Below are positions 22,789 through 34,500 of a stretch of DNA of 44,840 nt, in pieces. This DNA is from Batkoa obscura (lineage: Eukaryota > Entomophthoromycota > Entomophthoromycetes > Entomophthorales > Batkoaceae), in the NCBI GenBank assembly GCA_030770535.1, contig JASVEC010000126.1:1-44840 (forward strand). Reading direction: 5' to 3'. The notes under the pieces were generated by a model. The model was not told the DNA's origin, searched no databases, and saw only the letters and a list, made by a program, of their open reading frames with translations. How positions within the stretch are numbered: position 1 is the first letter of the stretch; the number at the start of each line of letters is the position of its first letter. The translations under genes were made by a program, and so were the position numbers.

Positions 22789-22943
22789 AAAGATTTCAGT
22801 CTTCTTCAACTTGATTTACATATTTGAGACACAAAAATTATATATTTCTAGCCAATAATATTCTATACTTTTTAGTCAATATTAAATCAAAATTTATAAA
22901 GAACACAAACTATAAAGTATAGAAAAGGCGAACTGAAATCTTT
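22789..22943. repeat. 155-bp stretch with 12-bp inverted ends
   Basis: AAAGATTTCAGT at 22789-22800 and its exact inverse ACTGAAATCTTT at 22932-22943. Inside, ATTCTATACTTT and TATAGAAAAG are also partly inverted. It may be a separate small foldback element. No second copy was found in the window and no clear target duplication is seen. Confidence 0.45.
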
Positions 22944-22989
22944 TTATCATGCTTTTATTTCAAAAATGACAATATAGTTTTTAAAACTT

Positions 22990-24345
22990 TTTGATCTATC
23001 TCTAGAGTCCATATTTGAACAGTTGGATCCATTTGAGCTATTTGATTTATGTTTTTTGAGTAAATATTTATATAACATAGTAATTTGAGTTATCTGTACT
23101 AATGCTAGTCATTCGATTTATAATCGGCATCAATATAAAAATGATCTAAACTATCAATAATATCTAGAATTTCAAAATAAATTTATTATGTAAAATGGTT
23201 TATTAATGAAACTTTTAAATATCTTTGACAATAATCTGGATTAGCTAATTTGTTGTCCAAATGGAATGTCTATTTATTAGAATGATGTGTCTACTAGTGA
23301 TGTCAATAGCGATAGTGATAATTATTATAGCGATGATAATGGAAGTAGCGGCAATAGTGACAACATTAATAACTACAACAACGATGGTAGAGATAATTAC
23401 AATAGTGATAGTAGTAATGGTTATGATACTAATGACAACTATAGCAGTGATGGTACTGAATGAGACGTCAAAGTAGAAGCAAAGCTTTAATTATCAAAGT
23501 CAAAGAAAATAACAATAAACCGTCCCAATACTATGAAATTATCAAAGGTATTATGTTCCCATTTAAGCCAGCTTGAAGTATTTGAAGTTAACAGGATCGA
23601 ACAGGGAGATATGTATATTTCAGAAGTAATTGAAGATTTAAATACAAACATATTAAATTCATCTAAGATATATTCGGATAATGAGTTACTTTTTGATGGA
23701 TTAATTTTAGTTAAAACGAAATTTAGCAATTTAAGAATGTTACATTTAAATCTAACAAGCACATCTATAAGTGTGGTAAGATTAATTCAAATGTGAGCTT
23801 TATTTCTAATTTGAACTTAAGTTCATAGGAAATTTGATGCTGATATTATTAAGTGCCTTGGTGGTTTAAAGCAGATAAAAAGTATTAAATTAATATGTTA
23901 TTTTGATTTTAGTTATTTCATTAATGATATCAATTCCGCCCATAGTTATAATAATATAAAGTTAATTGAGGATGATGATATTATAAGTTTGGGTAATTTG
24001 GAGTAAATAATTCAATTGACTATGATTACTTGAAACTATCAACTTTAAGAGCTGCATGCTGCAGAATTATCAAGAGAACTTTTGGAAGCAGTTTCTATAT
24101 TACCAAATATTCAAACAATTCGTTTCTATAATTTTATTTTTCTTCCTATACCAATATTCGATGGATATATTTATAATGGTGATCTTTGTAAAACAAAATA
24201 CACTTCAATTAGATGTAGTTTATTAAAAGTTAAAATCAATGTATTAGAAATTCCATTTAAAGATTTTCCTTGTTTTTTATTTCTTTTTCCAAATCTCAAT
24301 TATGGAAAGTTGATAGTTTTGCTTAATGAATGTTGGTATTGTTAA
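22990..24345 (+). pseudogene. Decayed F-box/leucine-rich-like gene 1
   Basis: Starts with an F-box-like segment (QLDPFELFDLCFLSKYLYN at about 23015-23075). It continues through an Asp/Ser/Asn-rich stretch (23279-23464, SDSDNYYSDDNGSSGNSDN), then open pieces at 23533-23796 and 24082-24345 (ELLEAVSILPNIQTIRF near 24070; FPCFLFLFPNLNYGKLIVL near 24275). GTAAGA and a later TTCATAG near 23776-23828 could be an intron, giving KFDADIIKCLGGLKQIKSIKL. Stops and frame changes remain that simple introns do not explain, so it is called a pseudogene. Parallel pieces occur in gene 2 in the same order, so the two are paralogues. Confidence 0.55.
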
Positions 24346-25294
24346 TTATATCTTTACTACTCTTTTATCATTTATTACTCCAAGTATTAATAATACAAAT
24401 AAGTTTTAGTAATAAGCCACAAATTTCCTTTTTAACTTGAATAAAGTCAAAATAAGTCATACTTTATTATGGTTTTAATATTCCTTTTCCTTTCCTTTCC
24501 TTTATTTTTATAAATAAACGTTATCGTTATTCATTCAACATATAAGATAAAAGTCTCAATGCTTTAATTATTAAAATTTATTTTTTATAAAACAATATCA
24601 ATACTATACATTGAAGCTTTTTGTAGGTTAATTATCACGAAATTCTATTATGAATATCCTTAGTCTTTGCGCAATCTTTTTACAACTAAAATAAGCATGT
24701 AACTCCTATATAACTAAAGACAACTATGCAGCTTTAATTAGTCAAAACATTGCAAAAGGGTAAAGATATTTATACCAAAATCCCACTTTAATATCTATGG
24801 ATAATAGAAATCACTAATTATGAATACTATGATAATTGACAGGATAAGAAGTATTTGAATATTGATATTAGAACAATAGCAAACTATCAATCTTAATTCT
24901 TAGATTTTAATTGAGTTAAAACATAGAGATTAAAAGTAGGTAATAATTTAATTTCTAGATAATTCTATACTATTATTTCTAGTTTATGTATATTAGGATT
25001 TTAAACTTTCAGTTTTCAATTGACTAAGTAAATTTAAATGATAAAGGACTAAGATAATAAAGGAGGAAGCTTATACTATTTGTTCAGTCTTTTTTAACTA
25101 CACCAGCAATAAATTCCTTATTTATTGCTAGCATTTATGATTAATTTTTTATTTTTAGATTGCAAATGGTACAATCACTTAGTTAATAATTTTTATTACA
25201 TATTGTAAGTTTCGTCTTGATTTTGTCTTAAAACAAATAAATTCATTAGTGAAGATAAATTTATAATCATTCTTAATTCATTTAGTTTGAAATG
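24346..25294. other. Intergenic
   Basis: AT-rich spacer between the two decayed F-box-like genes. It contains a short CCTTT repeat run near 24485-24505. No gene is recognised. Confidence 0.35.
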
Positions 25295-25675
25295 TTAAAT
25301 AATCTTAATATGCAAAGCGGAATCCAATTTGGATGATAATCCGGAAAAGTCAATAGGATTCGGTATAGTTATAACTTTTGATACGTCAATGGATTCAAAT
25401 TTCATATTTGATGAAAATATCTCTGACGAATTTAACAACATCCCTGATGAATTTAATCTAACAGTTGATTTAAATACCTTATTTAATTTAAGTGAGAGAC
25501 ATTTCACGTCAATACCCCAACAGGTCTTAATTTTTAAATAAAAATTTTAGATTAATAGTATCTAGAAATCAAATTAAGCCATGTATATTAGCAAGGCCTG
25601 TTTTCCCAGTTGGACCTAAACTTCTTCCAGGATATAGTCAAAAAGTAGGATCTAAATCACAAACATTACTTAATG

Positions 25676-25775
25676 TGGGGATGTTTTTTTGGCTTCGTTA
25701 CTTTTTCCATCTTTTAAGCGCTATTTGAGTGGGAAAGTTATTAGCAAAATTTTCAAACACAAAAATACATCCCCA
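25676..25775 (+). mobile_element. Hairpin MITE copy 8
   Basis: 100 bp with perfect-looking ends TGGGGATGTTTTTTTGGC and ACATCCCCA and core TTTTAAGCGCTATTTGAG. TA follows at 25776-25777; the left flank reads TG rather than TA. Confidence 0.88.
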
Positions 25776-25781
25776 TATGGG

Positions 25782-26244
25782 TGTGAAATCGGTACTCAAG
25801 GTTTAGAGTCAAGAACAGCTATTGCTGGGTTGACTACACTGTAAGTTGAAAGGTCTTAGTTTATGTGACTAAGATAGACTTGGATTATGAGGAATAGCAT
25901 GTAATAGGTTACAAGCTATATAAGACAAATATAATAAACAATACTAATGTAAAACCTACGTAAAATACTATTAAGAAAACTTAGTGGCTTTATTAAATGT
26001 TCGAGATATCAAGGAATAATTCATCTAAAAAGCCTCGAACTACTATACTCTGTAAACTCTTTTATACTCTGAAAAGTATAAATATCAAAATGAGAGGATA
26101 ATATTCTTTTGGATGGAGCTAGAAATTCTCATAACAAACCAAAATAAGAACATGGGATTGATTTTCTCTGAACTCGAGAACACAACAGCTTAGGCGATTG
26201 TTATGCTATAATTAACCATGGGACTGACAAAGCGATATTTCACA
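25782..26244 (+). repeat. 463-bp dispersed repeat, copy B
   Basis: Uninterrupted copy, TGTGAAATC to GATATTTCACA. It lies six bases after MITE copy 8. No clear direct flank duplication is visible here, unlike copy A. It has no coding capacity. Confidence 0.75.
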
Positions 26245-26806
26245 TAGGGTTGTCCTAATTGGTTATTTTTACCATTTTTATTACAAAATTCTATAAACTT
26301 TAAGTTATTATAAATAGTTATTAAAGCTAATACAAATAAATTACAATGTTTATATAGTGTGGTTCTCCTTGTCATATTAAATTTTTATTTAAATTTAAGT
26401 TTTTTAAGTTTAGCTAATCATACATTAAAGATTTTAAAATTCAAATTAATTTTTGACCAACCTCTGAAGCTAACTTGGGCATCCCCATATTTTTGTGATA
26501 TCTTTGTCAATACATGTCAACACTTTAAATTTACGAATGATTAGCTAAGTTAATTTTTTTCCTCTCCTTCTTATTTATTTTTATAAATGACATTAAAGAT
26601 TAAACAAGAAAAGGATGTCAAAACTAATTCTGAATTATCAAAATTAAAAAAGATATTATTGGCTATAGTAATTGTATTGATCTATTAAAGACATTTAAAA
26701 TTTTTTTAGAGCAACTTGAAACAATTAAAATAGTTGTGATTTATGTAGCTATTGCTTATATTGCTGACTATCTTAATCAAAACAGATTGCACTTGCTTCT
26801 AATATA

Positions 26807-26906
26807 TGGAGATGTGTTTCTTTGTTTAAGAATTTTACTAACAATCTTTCCACTCAAATAGCGCTTAAAAAACGGAAAAATAATGAAATCAAAAAAAATA
26901 GCCCTA
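26807..26906 (-). mobile_element. Hairpin MITE copy 9
   Basis: 100 bp, with start TGGAGATGTG and end AGCCCTA, flanked by TA on both sides (26805-26806, 26907-26908). It interrupts decayed F-box-like gene 2. Confidence 0.82.
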
Positions 26907-27740
26907 TATCTTAACAAAATCTTAGTTAGACCTTAACAGGCTCAATATAATTAAAACAAATTTTCATGAGTTGAACGAACTACGTATAATATTTGTTCAA
27001 GAAGTTGTAAGTGCTAGAATTGGTCCTGAAATCAATTTTACTTCAAATAATTCAGGATTGGTATCTAAAGGAGGGCTTGATAATAAATTTATTAAGTGTC
27101 TTGGAGATTTAAAGCAAACAACCAGCATTAAATTAGTGAATCCTTTTAGGCGATTTAATATAAATACTCATGATATGATAAAATTAACGGGAGATCCTAA
27201 TGTTTTTAGGTCAGGCTATTATAATCTAGCCACTAAGATTAGCCTTGATCCTTCAAATAAGCTATAAATTTTAGGGAAGATTTATGTTAAAGATTTAATA
27301 AGAGATTTGTTACTTTTAGTCTCTTTACTACCAAACACTCAAATTGTTTACCTTAATATATAGGCTTCTCTTGTAACAAAATATTTGCTAAGTCTAATTT
27401 AGCTGATAAGGGCCTATAAAAAGAAGTATATCACTTGAGTGTGAATCTATAAAAAAATAGAAGTGGATAAATTTCCTGTTCAACCTAAAGCTCTTTTCAT
27501 TTCTTGTGCCTTTTTCCAAATCTCGAACTATTAAAAGTTAATGATTTTACTTTAATGACTATTGGTACAGACGTTAGCTACAGCCTTTCTGCTTCATCAT
27601 TACATATTACACATTTTTTACCCAAAATGAAAGCATCTCACTATGATACTCCAAGGGATTCCAAACCTAATCTAGATAAAGTTGCAATAAATGGGAATTT
27701 TAGTATGCTTTTAATAGTTTCAAATGTTATTTCCAATTGA

Positions 27741-30700
27741 ACTTTTTAAAGGGTTTTGAAATAAGTAACGTTTATTGTATTAAAAATCTTCCGCAAAAAT
27801 TATCACAGCTTTAATGAATAGAATATCAAAAAACTATTATTTTTTTTAAAAGCTTATTTTTACTAGTTTGCTATTGTTAAATACAAAAGATAAATAAAGT
27901 AAACAAATATATGCTATAATAGTTATAATAAAATCATCAAGGATTATTAATTCTATAACAAAAAAAATAATTGATATCATGTTTAATTTGAATTATTACT
28001 AAAACTAAAATTATATTAATCTAATTGTTTTTTTATTTAAATTGGCGATTAATTTTTTTGCTTTAAAATGATTCTTAAATTCAATTTTTAAAATTTTAAG
28101 CATGATTTGTTTATATCTAAAAGAAACTAACATTTAAAAGTTGAAAAAAATTAGAGATATTTATCAAAATAATAAATATAACAATAAATTTATCTGATGG
28201 CGATGACAGCAATATAACTATAATTAGAGACAAAATTTCATATTGCTATTTAATCTTGAAATTATAACAGAATTTACATAGACACTTTAACTTGTTTAAA
28301 GGCCGAGCCTATAAAAATTAAATTTACTAAATAATTGTCAGCTTAGTAAAAATTATAGTACCCAGTTAAAGTTCTCTTGAATGTTTTTAACAAAAAGAAT
28401 ATTTAGAAAATAACAATTTTTAGCTATCGTACTATTTTAAATAACAAGCACTTGATTAAAAAGTGATGTTTTGCTGATTATTAAATATAAATAACATTAT
28501 TATTTCATAATCGGTCTTTAAAAAAGACAACTGTTAAATTATACTAGTCAAATAAGCATGGCAAATGATTTAAGAATTGCAAAATCAATTTCCATATTGT
28601 TTGTCTTGCATATTTTGTTAAAAAAGCAATATATATGTTAATCAAAACAAAATTACATTAATTTTGTGTTATTCAATATCTTTATTAGTGATAGTTATCA
28701 CATAGTGATATAAAGATTATATAACAGCTTTTTGTAATATTCTTTAACATTCTTTTTTCGTTAATCATTTCTTCTAATTGGATAATTGTACCATTTTTGG
28801 TAATTTAGAAACACAGTCAAGATATTATTATTAAGCAACTAATAATGTTTCCTTTTAATACTGGTTAGAGCTTTCTTAATATAATAAAATGTATACTAAA
28901 AGAGGGCTTAGATTGATGTAATATGTAGCTTATTTATTTTGAATATATATTTAAGTTGGTAGTTTTATTTTAAGCTCATAGCTTTAAACCAAATTAATTA
29001 TAGTTATAAAATTAAACTTTCTATTTTCTAAACTATTGTTCCTCTAATGCGTAAAAAGGGATTGAAACAGAAACCTGACTTTCAAAGTAAATGAGTTCAT
29101 TGATATCTATTGCTTCTTAGCTTTGTAAATGATAGAGATATTGATTAGTGTAAAAAAAAGTTATACTTTATTGAAGCAACCTGTGACTGCACCACAACAG
29201 CAATTCTATTCAATAAAATTCATCGTTATTAATAAATTAAAGAAAAGAGTTTACAATTAAAAAAATATAGAATTGATAATAAATTGCTTTTTCGTATAAT
29301 TAGCCGTAATCGACTTTCAACTTTAGACATTGCTTTATCCTATTTTAACAAACAACCCAACCTGTTCAAAATAATAAGGTCAATACGAAAAGAACCTTTA
29401 GATTTAGCAAGTAACTAACACTTAATTTTACCCGAACAGCTTGATAAATACTGTTGTTTTTTAGGTTAAATAAAAAGAATAAGTTTCTACTTGTGCTATT
29501 AATATAATAGAATTTAAACATAAACATAAACTTGGTTTAAATTAAATTTAATTAATAAAGCGAGTGAAGCGGTAGTACATCAATTTCATTGAAATTTATC
29601 CTATTTCATTTTATTATTTCATTGATCCATTCTATTCAATAGTAGGTTTTAAGCTACTACTCATATTAAGCTATAGTATCAATAAGTTATAAGGAGATAT
29701 TTATCCTTTTTTCAAATAAGGGTTACTTAAAGATCTATTTCTATTTATAGTTGCATATAGTAGCAGACTTTAACATTATAAATTTTAAATATAAAAATAC
29801 ATACATTAGTTACATCTTTAAATGATAAAAGTAAATATCAAAATGCTATTGATTTTCCAAAAAATAAGAGATATACATATTACCAATTAGTAGTTAAATT
29901 ACAAAGTTCATTAAAAAGCATTGTAAAATCTAAAATTAATTAACACATAATTCATATTATTCAAATATGGATAAAAACATAATATGTAAATTTACAAATT
30001 TAGTTACATACAAAGTCCAAAAAAGGCAAATTTATTACAATCCAATGTAACAAAAATCATGTTTACTTTTTTATTTCATTAACGCTATCATATTATTAGA
30101 TTTTAAGTATATAAAGAAAAATACTAAGATGTAAGTTATCTTTTTAGCATTTAAAAATGAGTCGGTTGAATTAATCAATTTTCTTATACTTATTTTCGCT
30201 TTTATTAATAATTTTTATATATTGACTATATTTTATTTAAAATATATTAATTTTAAATGAATTTAAATTTTTAAGTTATAAATGGTAATATTTTTAATAG
30301 TACGAATATTATCAATTATAATACTATATTATTTATATACATAACTATTTGACTGTTATTGCTTTGAGAAATGGCAGTAATTGAAATTGAGCAATATACC
30401 TTGTGTTTAAACTAAAAGATAATACTCAAAATAATACTTAAAACAAAGTATAAAAGTAGAACCCGATAATAAAATTAGTGTAGTAAGTTTTTTAGAAATA
30501 AATCGTATAAATTAAATATGTAAAGCAACCTTTTATAATTATAATAGCTTTTTCTTGATTATTTCATAATTTGAGTAAACTTCACAAAATAAGGTTATAA
30601 ACAAGATTTGTTCTCAAATTATTAAGCAATTTAAAAAAGCGAACACAAATGGAGATTGAATAAAGTTTCCAAAAATTGGTATAAAAGAAACACAAATTTT

Positions 30701-30744
30701 ATTAATTATCGATAAATTCTACAATCTTTTTAATTTACTTCAAT
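27741..30744. other. 3-kb gene-poor AT-rich stretch
   Basis: No supported gene. One coding-like piece at about 29268-29415 (+) reads LLFRIISRNRLSTLDIALSY then FNKQPNLFKIIRSIRKEPLD, but it is short, has no start and ends at stops; it may be a relic. The last 100 bp is probably the promoter of the Zn2Cys6 gene. Confidence 0.4.
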
Positions 30745-31566
30745 ATGAAATCAAAGATTTATTGCTTTAAAGTCGAAGCCCAAAACAATTTAGATCAAGA
30801 AATAAATAAAGTTTCCAATGACCCAAATAACATTGGTTATCGAACAATTGCAAGAAGAATAAGTCGAGCTTGCGATGAATGTAGAAAGAGAAAGACTCGT
30901 TGTCTTGCGGAAGGAAATGCTTGCCAGCTTTGTAATTCTCGTAATAAACTTTGTACCTATGAAGCTCCATCTTTCAAACGTGGTCCTAAACCAAAAAAAC
31001 CTTCCTTGATTAATATTGGTGAACAACAATTTAAAGTAGAGCAAAATAAATCACAATATTTGCACCTTAGTTTGCCTTCTCCTCCAAGCAGTTTCCAGGT
31101 TGATCTTGGCTCAGGGTTATCAAGTTCGGTTACTCCAAGCAGTGAAATGATAACTCCATTGTTAAATGGTGATGGAAAAGAAATCTCGAATTATATTCAA
31201 AGATTATATAATAATGGTACTATTGTTTGCTTAACTCCATCCCAAGTGAATATTGTTTTAAACTATTTTTATTTCTTACATGATCAAAACCTTTTAATTG
31301 ATTATAACCGATTTATCATGTTTTTAACTAGCCCAATGTATACTACCTCCTTTAAATTTTTGTTAAACTGTTTGTTTATTGTCACCACCAAAAATTTACC
31401 TCATCTCCAGGAGGAGTATATTAACTTGTATTCTACTGATATTATTGCTAAAGAGTTAGAAAATTTGACCTGTATAATGAATTCCTTCTTTAATAATGAA
31501 AGAGAGTTAGATCTCATGATGAATCGAGAATTAGGTTTATCCCTTATGAATCTAACCTTTAACTAA
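30745..31566 (+). CDS. Zn2Cys6 transcription regulator
   Basis: Single-exon protein of 273 residues. The zinc cluster at about residues 41-72 is complete: ACDECRKRKTRC, then a six-residue loop, CQLC and six residues to the last Cys (LCTYE), followed by a basic linker KRGPKPKKPS. This binuclear cluster binds DNA and is specific to fungi. A Ser/Pro-rich stretch (LPSPPSS...) follows, then a helical part (VNIVLNYFYFLHDQNLLIDYNR onward), ending MNLTFN. Full Zn2Cys6 regulators are usually 500-900 residues, so this one is short and has only the beginning of a regulatory domain; it may be a naturally short form or 3' truncated. It stands alone between gene-poor stretches. Confidence 0.85.
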   Translation: MKSKIYCFKVEAQNNLDQEINKVSNDPNNIGYRTIARRISRACDECRKRKTRCLAEGNACQLCNSRNKLCTYEAPSFKRGPKPKKPSLINIGEQQFKVEQNKSQYLHLSLPSPPSSFQVDLGSGLSSSVTPSSEMITPLLNGDGKEISNYIQRLYNNGTIVCLTPSQVNIVLNYFYFLHDQNLLIDYNRFIMFLTSPMYTTSFKFLLNCLFIVTTKNLPHLQEEYINLYSTDIIAKELENLTCIMNSFFNNERELDLMMNRELGLSLMNLTFN

Positions 31567-34500
31567 TCCCTTCTCTCCTATCATTATTGTTCATATTCTT
31601 TATTTATCTCTTGTTATCTATTAAATAAATGTAACTTTTCTGTAATTCAAATTTTATACTTTTGTATTATTATTTTATTGTTTAAGTTTAGTTCGAATAT
31701 CTAGATAACTAACTTAAATGTGAGATTAAAATATCATTCATTCTTCTATCCCTCATTTTCTTAAAACATGTTAAATACAAATTTAATTTAAGTTTTTTTC
31801 CAAGAAAAATCATTATAAATCAAGGACTCTAAAGTAGAAATTTGTTCTACAAACTCCTTAAAATCAACTTAAGGGAATAGATTGAGAATGAAATAAGTTG
31901 TATTTTTCTATCGTAGAGTATGTGTTATAGTGTTTAAATAGAACTAAAGTAATAAAATTTGTAATTTTCAAAAATATTATCAAATATAGAATTCTATTTA
32001 TTAAATTGCTATTTGATATCAACATCTAAAGTGACTCAATTGTAAAACAAAGAGAATTCCGAGTACAAAAGTTCAAAAATCAAACAAAACCAATTTAAAA
32101 ATTGTAAATTAAATATCAACTAATTGATAGTTGTATGGATGTAAGATAATATAAATTATAATAATAAAGTAAATCTAATAGAAAGTCGGAATTTCTGTAA
32201 ATTATAACTTATTAATGAATTCACTCTCAAATTATTGTTTAGATAACTTTAGTTTTGTAAATCAAACAATATACAGCAAAGAAAACTGTAAACTATTAAA
32301 TTATTAATTAAAACTACGCCATAAGCTATGTATTAGTATTATTTGTTCATTTTTTAATTAAATTACTAAGACATAGTTTATTAGAGTATTTTTTAAGGAT
32401 ATGTAATACTAAGTTACTATTGTTAATAAACCAAATTATGAATAAACATTGATGTCTAATACATCAATAGATTTAATAAAAAAATAACGTCTAGACCGAA
32501 TAATAAAACCTAGTTTTTAATCAGAAAAATAATATTTAAAGACTATTAATTTGAGATTAGCCTAAAAGCCAAGGGTCGAGACTATTTATTAATAAAGCTT
32601 TCAAAGTATCAATATAGTGATCAGCATATAGTAAAAGTCTAGACATAACCAAAGATTTAGTATTTAGGCTAAATAGTAATTGACTAAATAGTTAGTATGC
32701 GGGGAAATAAATAATGTTAAAAGAATAAAAATAGAAAGTACAAGTAAAATAACATTAAGAAGTAACTATAAAAGTAAATTAGAGTTAATTTATTATAAAA
32801 GTTCTTTTATATTTTTTTATAATATTTAGATTGAAGGTCTACGCTTACTATCTAGATTAATTCTAGATTTTGTACCATAGCTTATTATTAATAATACCTA
32901 TCTCGCTAGGAAAAATAAACTAAATTGAGTTAGTTCAAATATTATTTTATAGTTATAAATAGCGAATTAATACATTTTAATAATAAAACCATTGTTAAAA
33001 AAAACTTTGTCTAGGTTTACAATGTGAGATTTTAACTTTGATTTTAAGATTATATCTTTTAAAATTCAATTATGGAATTCCTCATAAAATTTCTTCGGCT
33101 ACTATTTGTTTGCTTATTTTTTTTAAAGCCTAATCCTTAAGTTTTAATAGCATTTATAGCTGAAGTTTTATTCTTCAATAAGCAGTTAAATATTATACAA
33201 TTAAACTTTAATAACTGTTGGTATCGACAAATTTAGTATGTTACGAAAATAGTTAAATTAAACACCAGCTCTAAAAATAAAGCAAATAACTAGTAGCAGC
33301 TTAAGATAAAACTTTTATAACTTACGCTTTTTTACATCAATCATACCACTAATGTAGAATGAATTGTTATTTTATTTGAGTTCTTTGGTACCTTTATGAG
33401 AATAGAAGAGAATAGAGAGAATCTCAAGACCTATTACTATTAAAAAAGTTGGGTAACACAAACGTTCAAAAAGTAGTTTCATAAAAACGTTTGATTTTAA
33501 TATGGAGTTTAGGTATTATTAACAATAACCCGCCTTCAGAATTAATAATTTTCATAAAAATCAAACTGATTAATATAAGTAATTATTTATTAAACTTAAA
33601 GATAATAACTTTTAGAAATCTTATATTAATTCCACTTAATATCAGTATATTATTCTATTTCTTTTATGTAGCATTTTTTAATTTACATAAATATGCCTAT
33701 GAACCTAGTTTGAAGCTCGAAAGAGCGAGAATATAATAACAATGACTTTAACCTTTTTTACACTTTATTAATTAAGACGTATTTTCCACCCATTACTATC
33801 CTTTATAAAAATAGTAAAAAGCTAATATTTTCTCCGAACTAACTCCATTTAAATTTTCAATTACCAAGGTTTGAATTATTTAAAGTTAATCGTAGCCTTT
33901 ATTGTAGAAAAATGATATGTTATATTATATCATAACCTAAGTCAATAACAAAAACTTTGATATAAAGCAGTAAATATATATAAGATGTCTACTACAATTT
34001 GTGAAGTTTTTAAATTTATTTGTTTTAAAAAAAAACCAGTATAATATCTCTAAGCCATAATTTAATCTCAGAAGCACTATTGGAATTTAATAAAAATAGG
34101 AAGGAGCGATATTTTATAAAATTGAAATATTAAAAAGTTTCTATATGTGATACTAAAAAGTTTCAATTAGGCTCATCGCATAAAAGAAGAAAAGAAATGT
34201 ATATTCTAGGTAACTTAATCTTTAGAATTAGTAAGGGAGTTTTTTTTTGCAGGAATTAGATATATAAGACCTGTAATACGTAGTGGATTTTCAAGTATTA
34301 GTAAAAGCTAATTCAAGTATTTTTTAAGAATGAATGAGCTTAAATTTCAAATTCTATTCCTAGTTGCGTTATTATTTTTCTAGACAATATAAATATAGAA
34401 ATTCGCTTTGAATACGAATTTCCAAGTCCAACATTTTGCAATTATTAAATCTACACAATATGACTAAATTTATAAAATTAGTTGATTTAATAAAAAAATA

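Larger units (their letters stand above)
25295..27740 (+). pseudogene. Decayed F-box/leucine-rich-like gene 2, with inserted repeats
   Basis: Pieces parallel gene 1: an acidic stretch at 25329-25541 (ENISDEFNNIPDEFNLTVD), then at 26670-26800 LLKTFKIFLEQLETIKIV and ADYLNQNRLHLLL. Next is 26971-27267 (LDNKFIKCLGDLKQTTSIKLV, matching KCLGGLKQIKSIKL of gene 1), then LLLVSLLPNTQIVYL near 27310 and CLFPNLELLKVNDF at 27504-27740. MITE copies 8 and 9 and one copy of the 463-bp repeat lie inside this span and separate the pieces. No F-box start is found and several frame breaks are present. Confidence 0.55.

Noticed and set aside
26190-26375. 61-codon minus-strand frame at the end of repeat copy B
   Set aside because: It straddles the repeat boundary and has no motif, so it is a chance frame.
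29558-29620. tRNA-like piece with GAAGCGGTAGTA
   Set aside because: It looks slightly like a D-arm, but no anticodon arm, T-arm or acceptor pairing could be drawn.
33491-33736. 81-codon open frame on the plus strand
   Set aside because: Composition is dominated by Ile, Leu, Asn and Phe as expected of AT-rich random sequence, with no ATG-anchored family motif and no supporting context.
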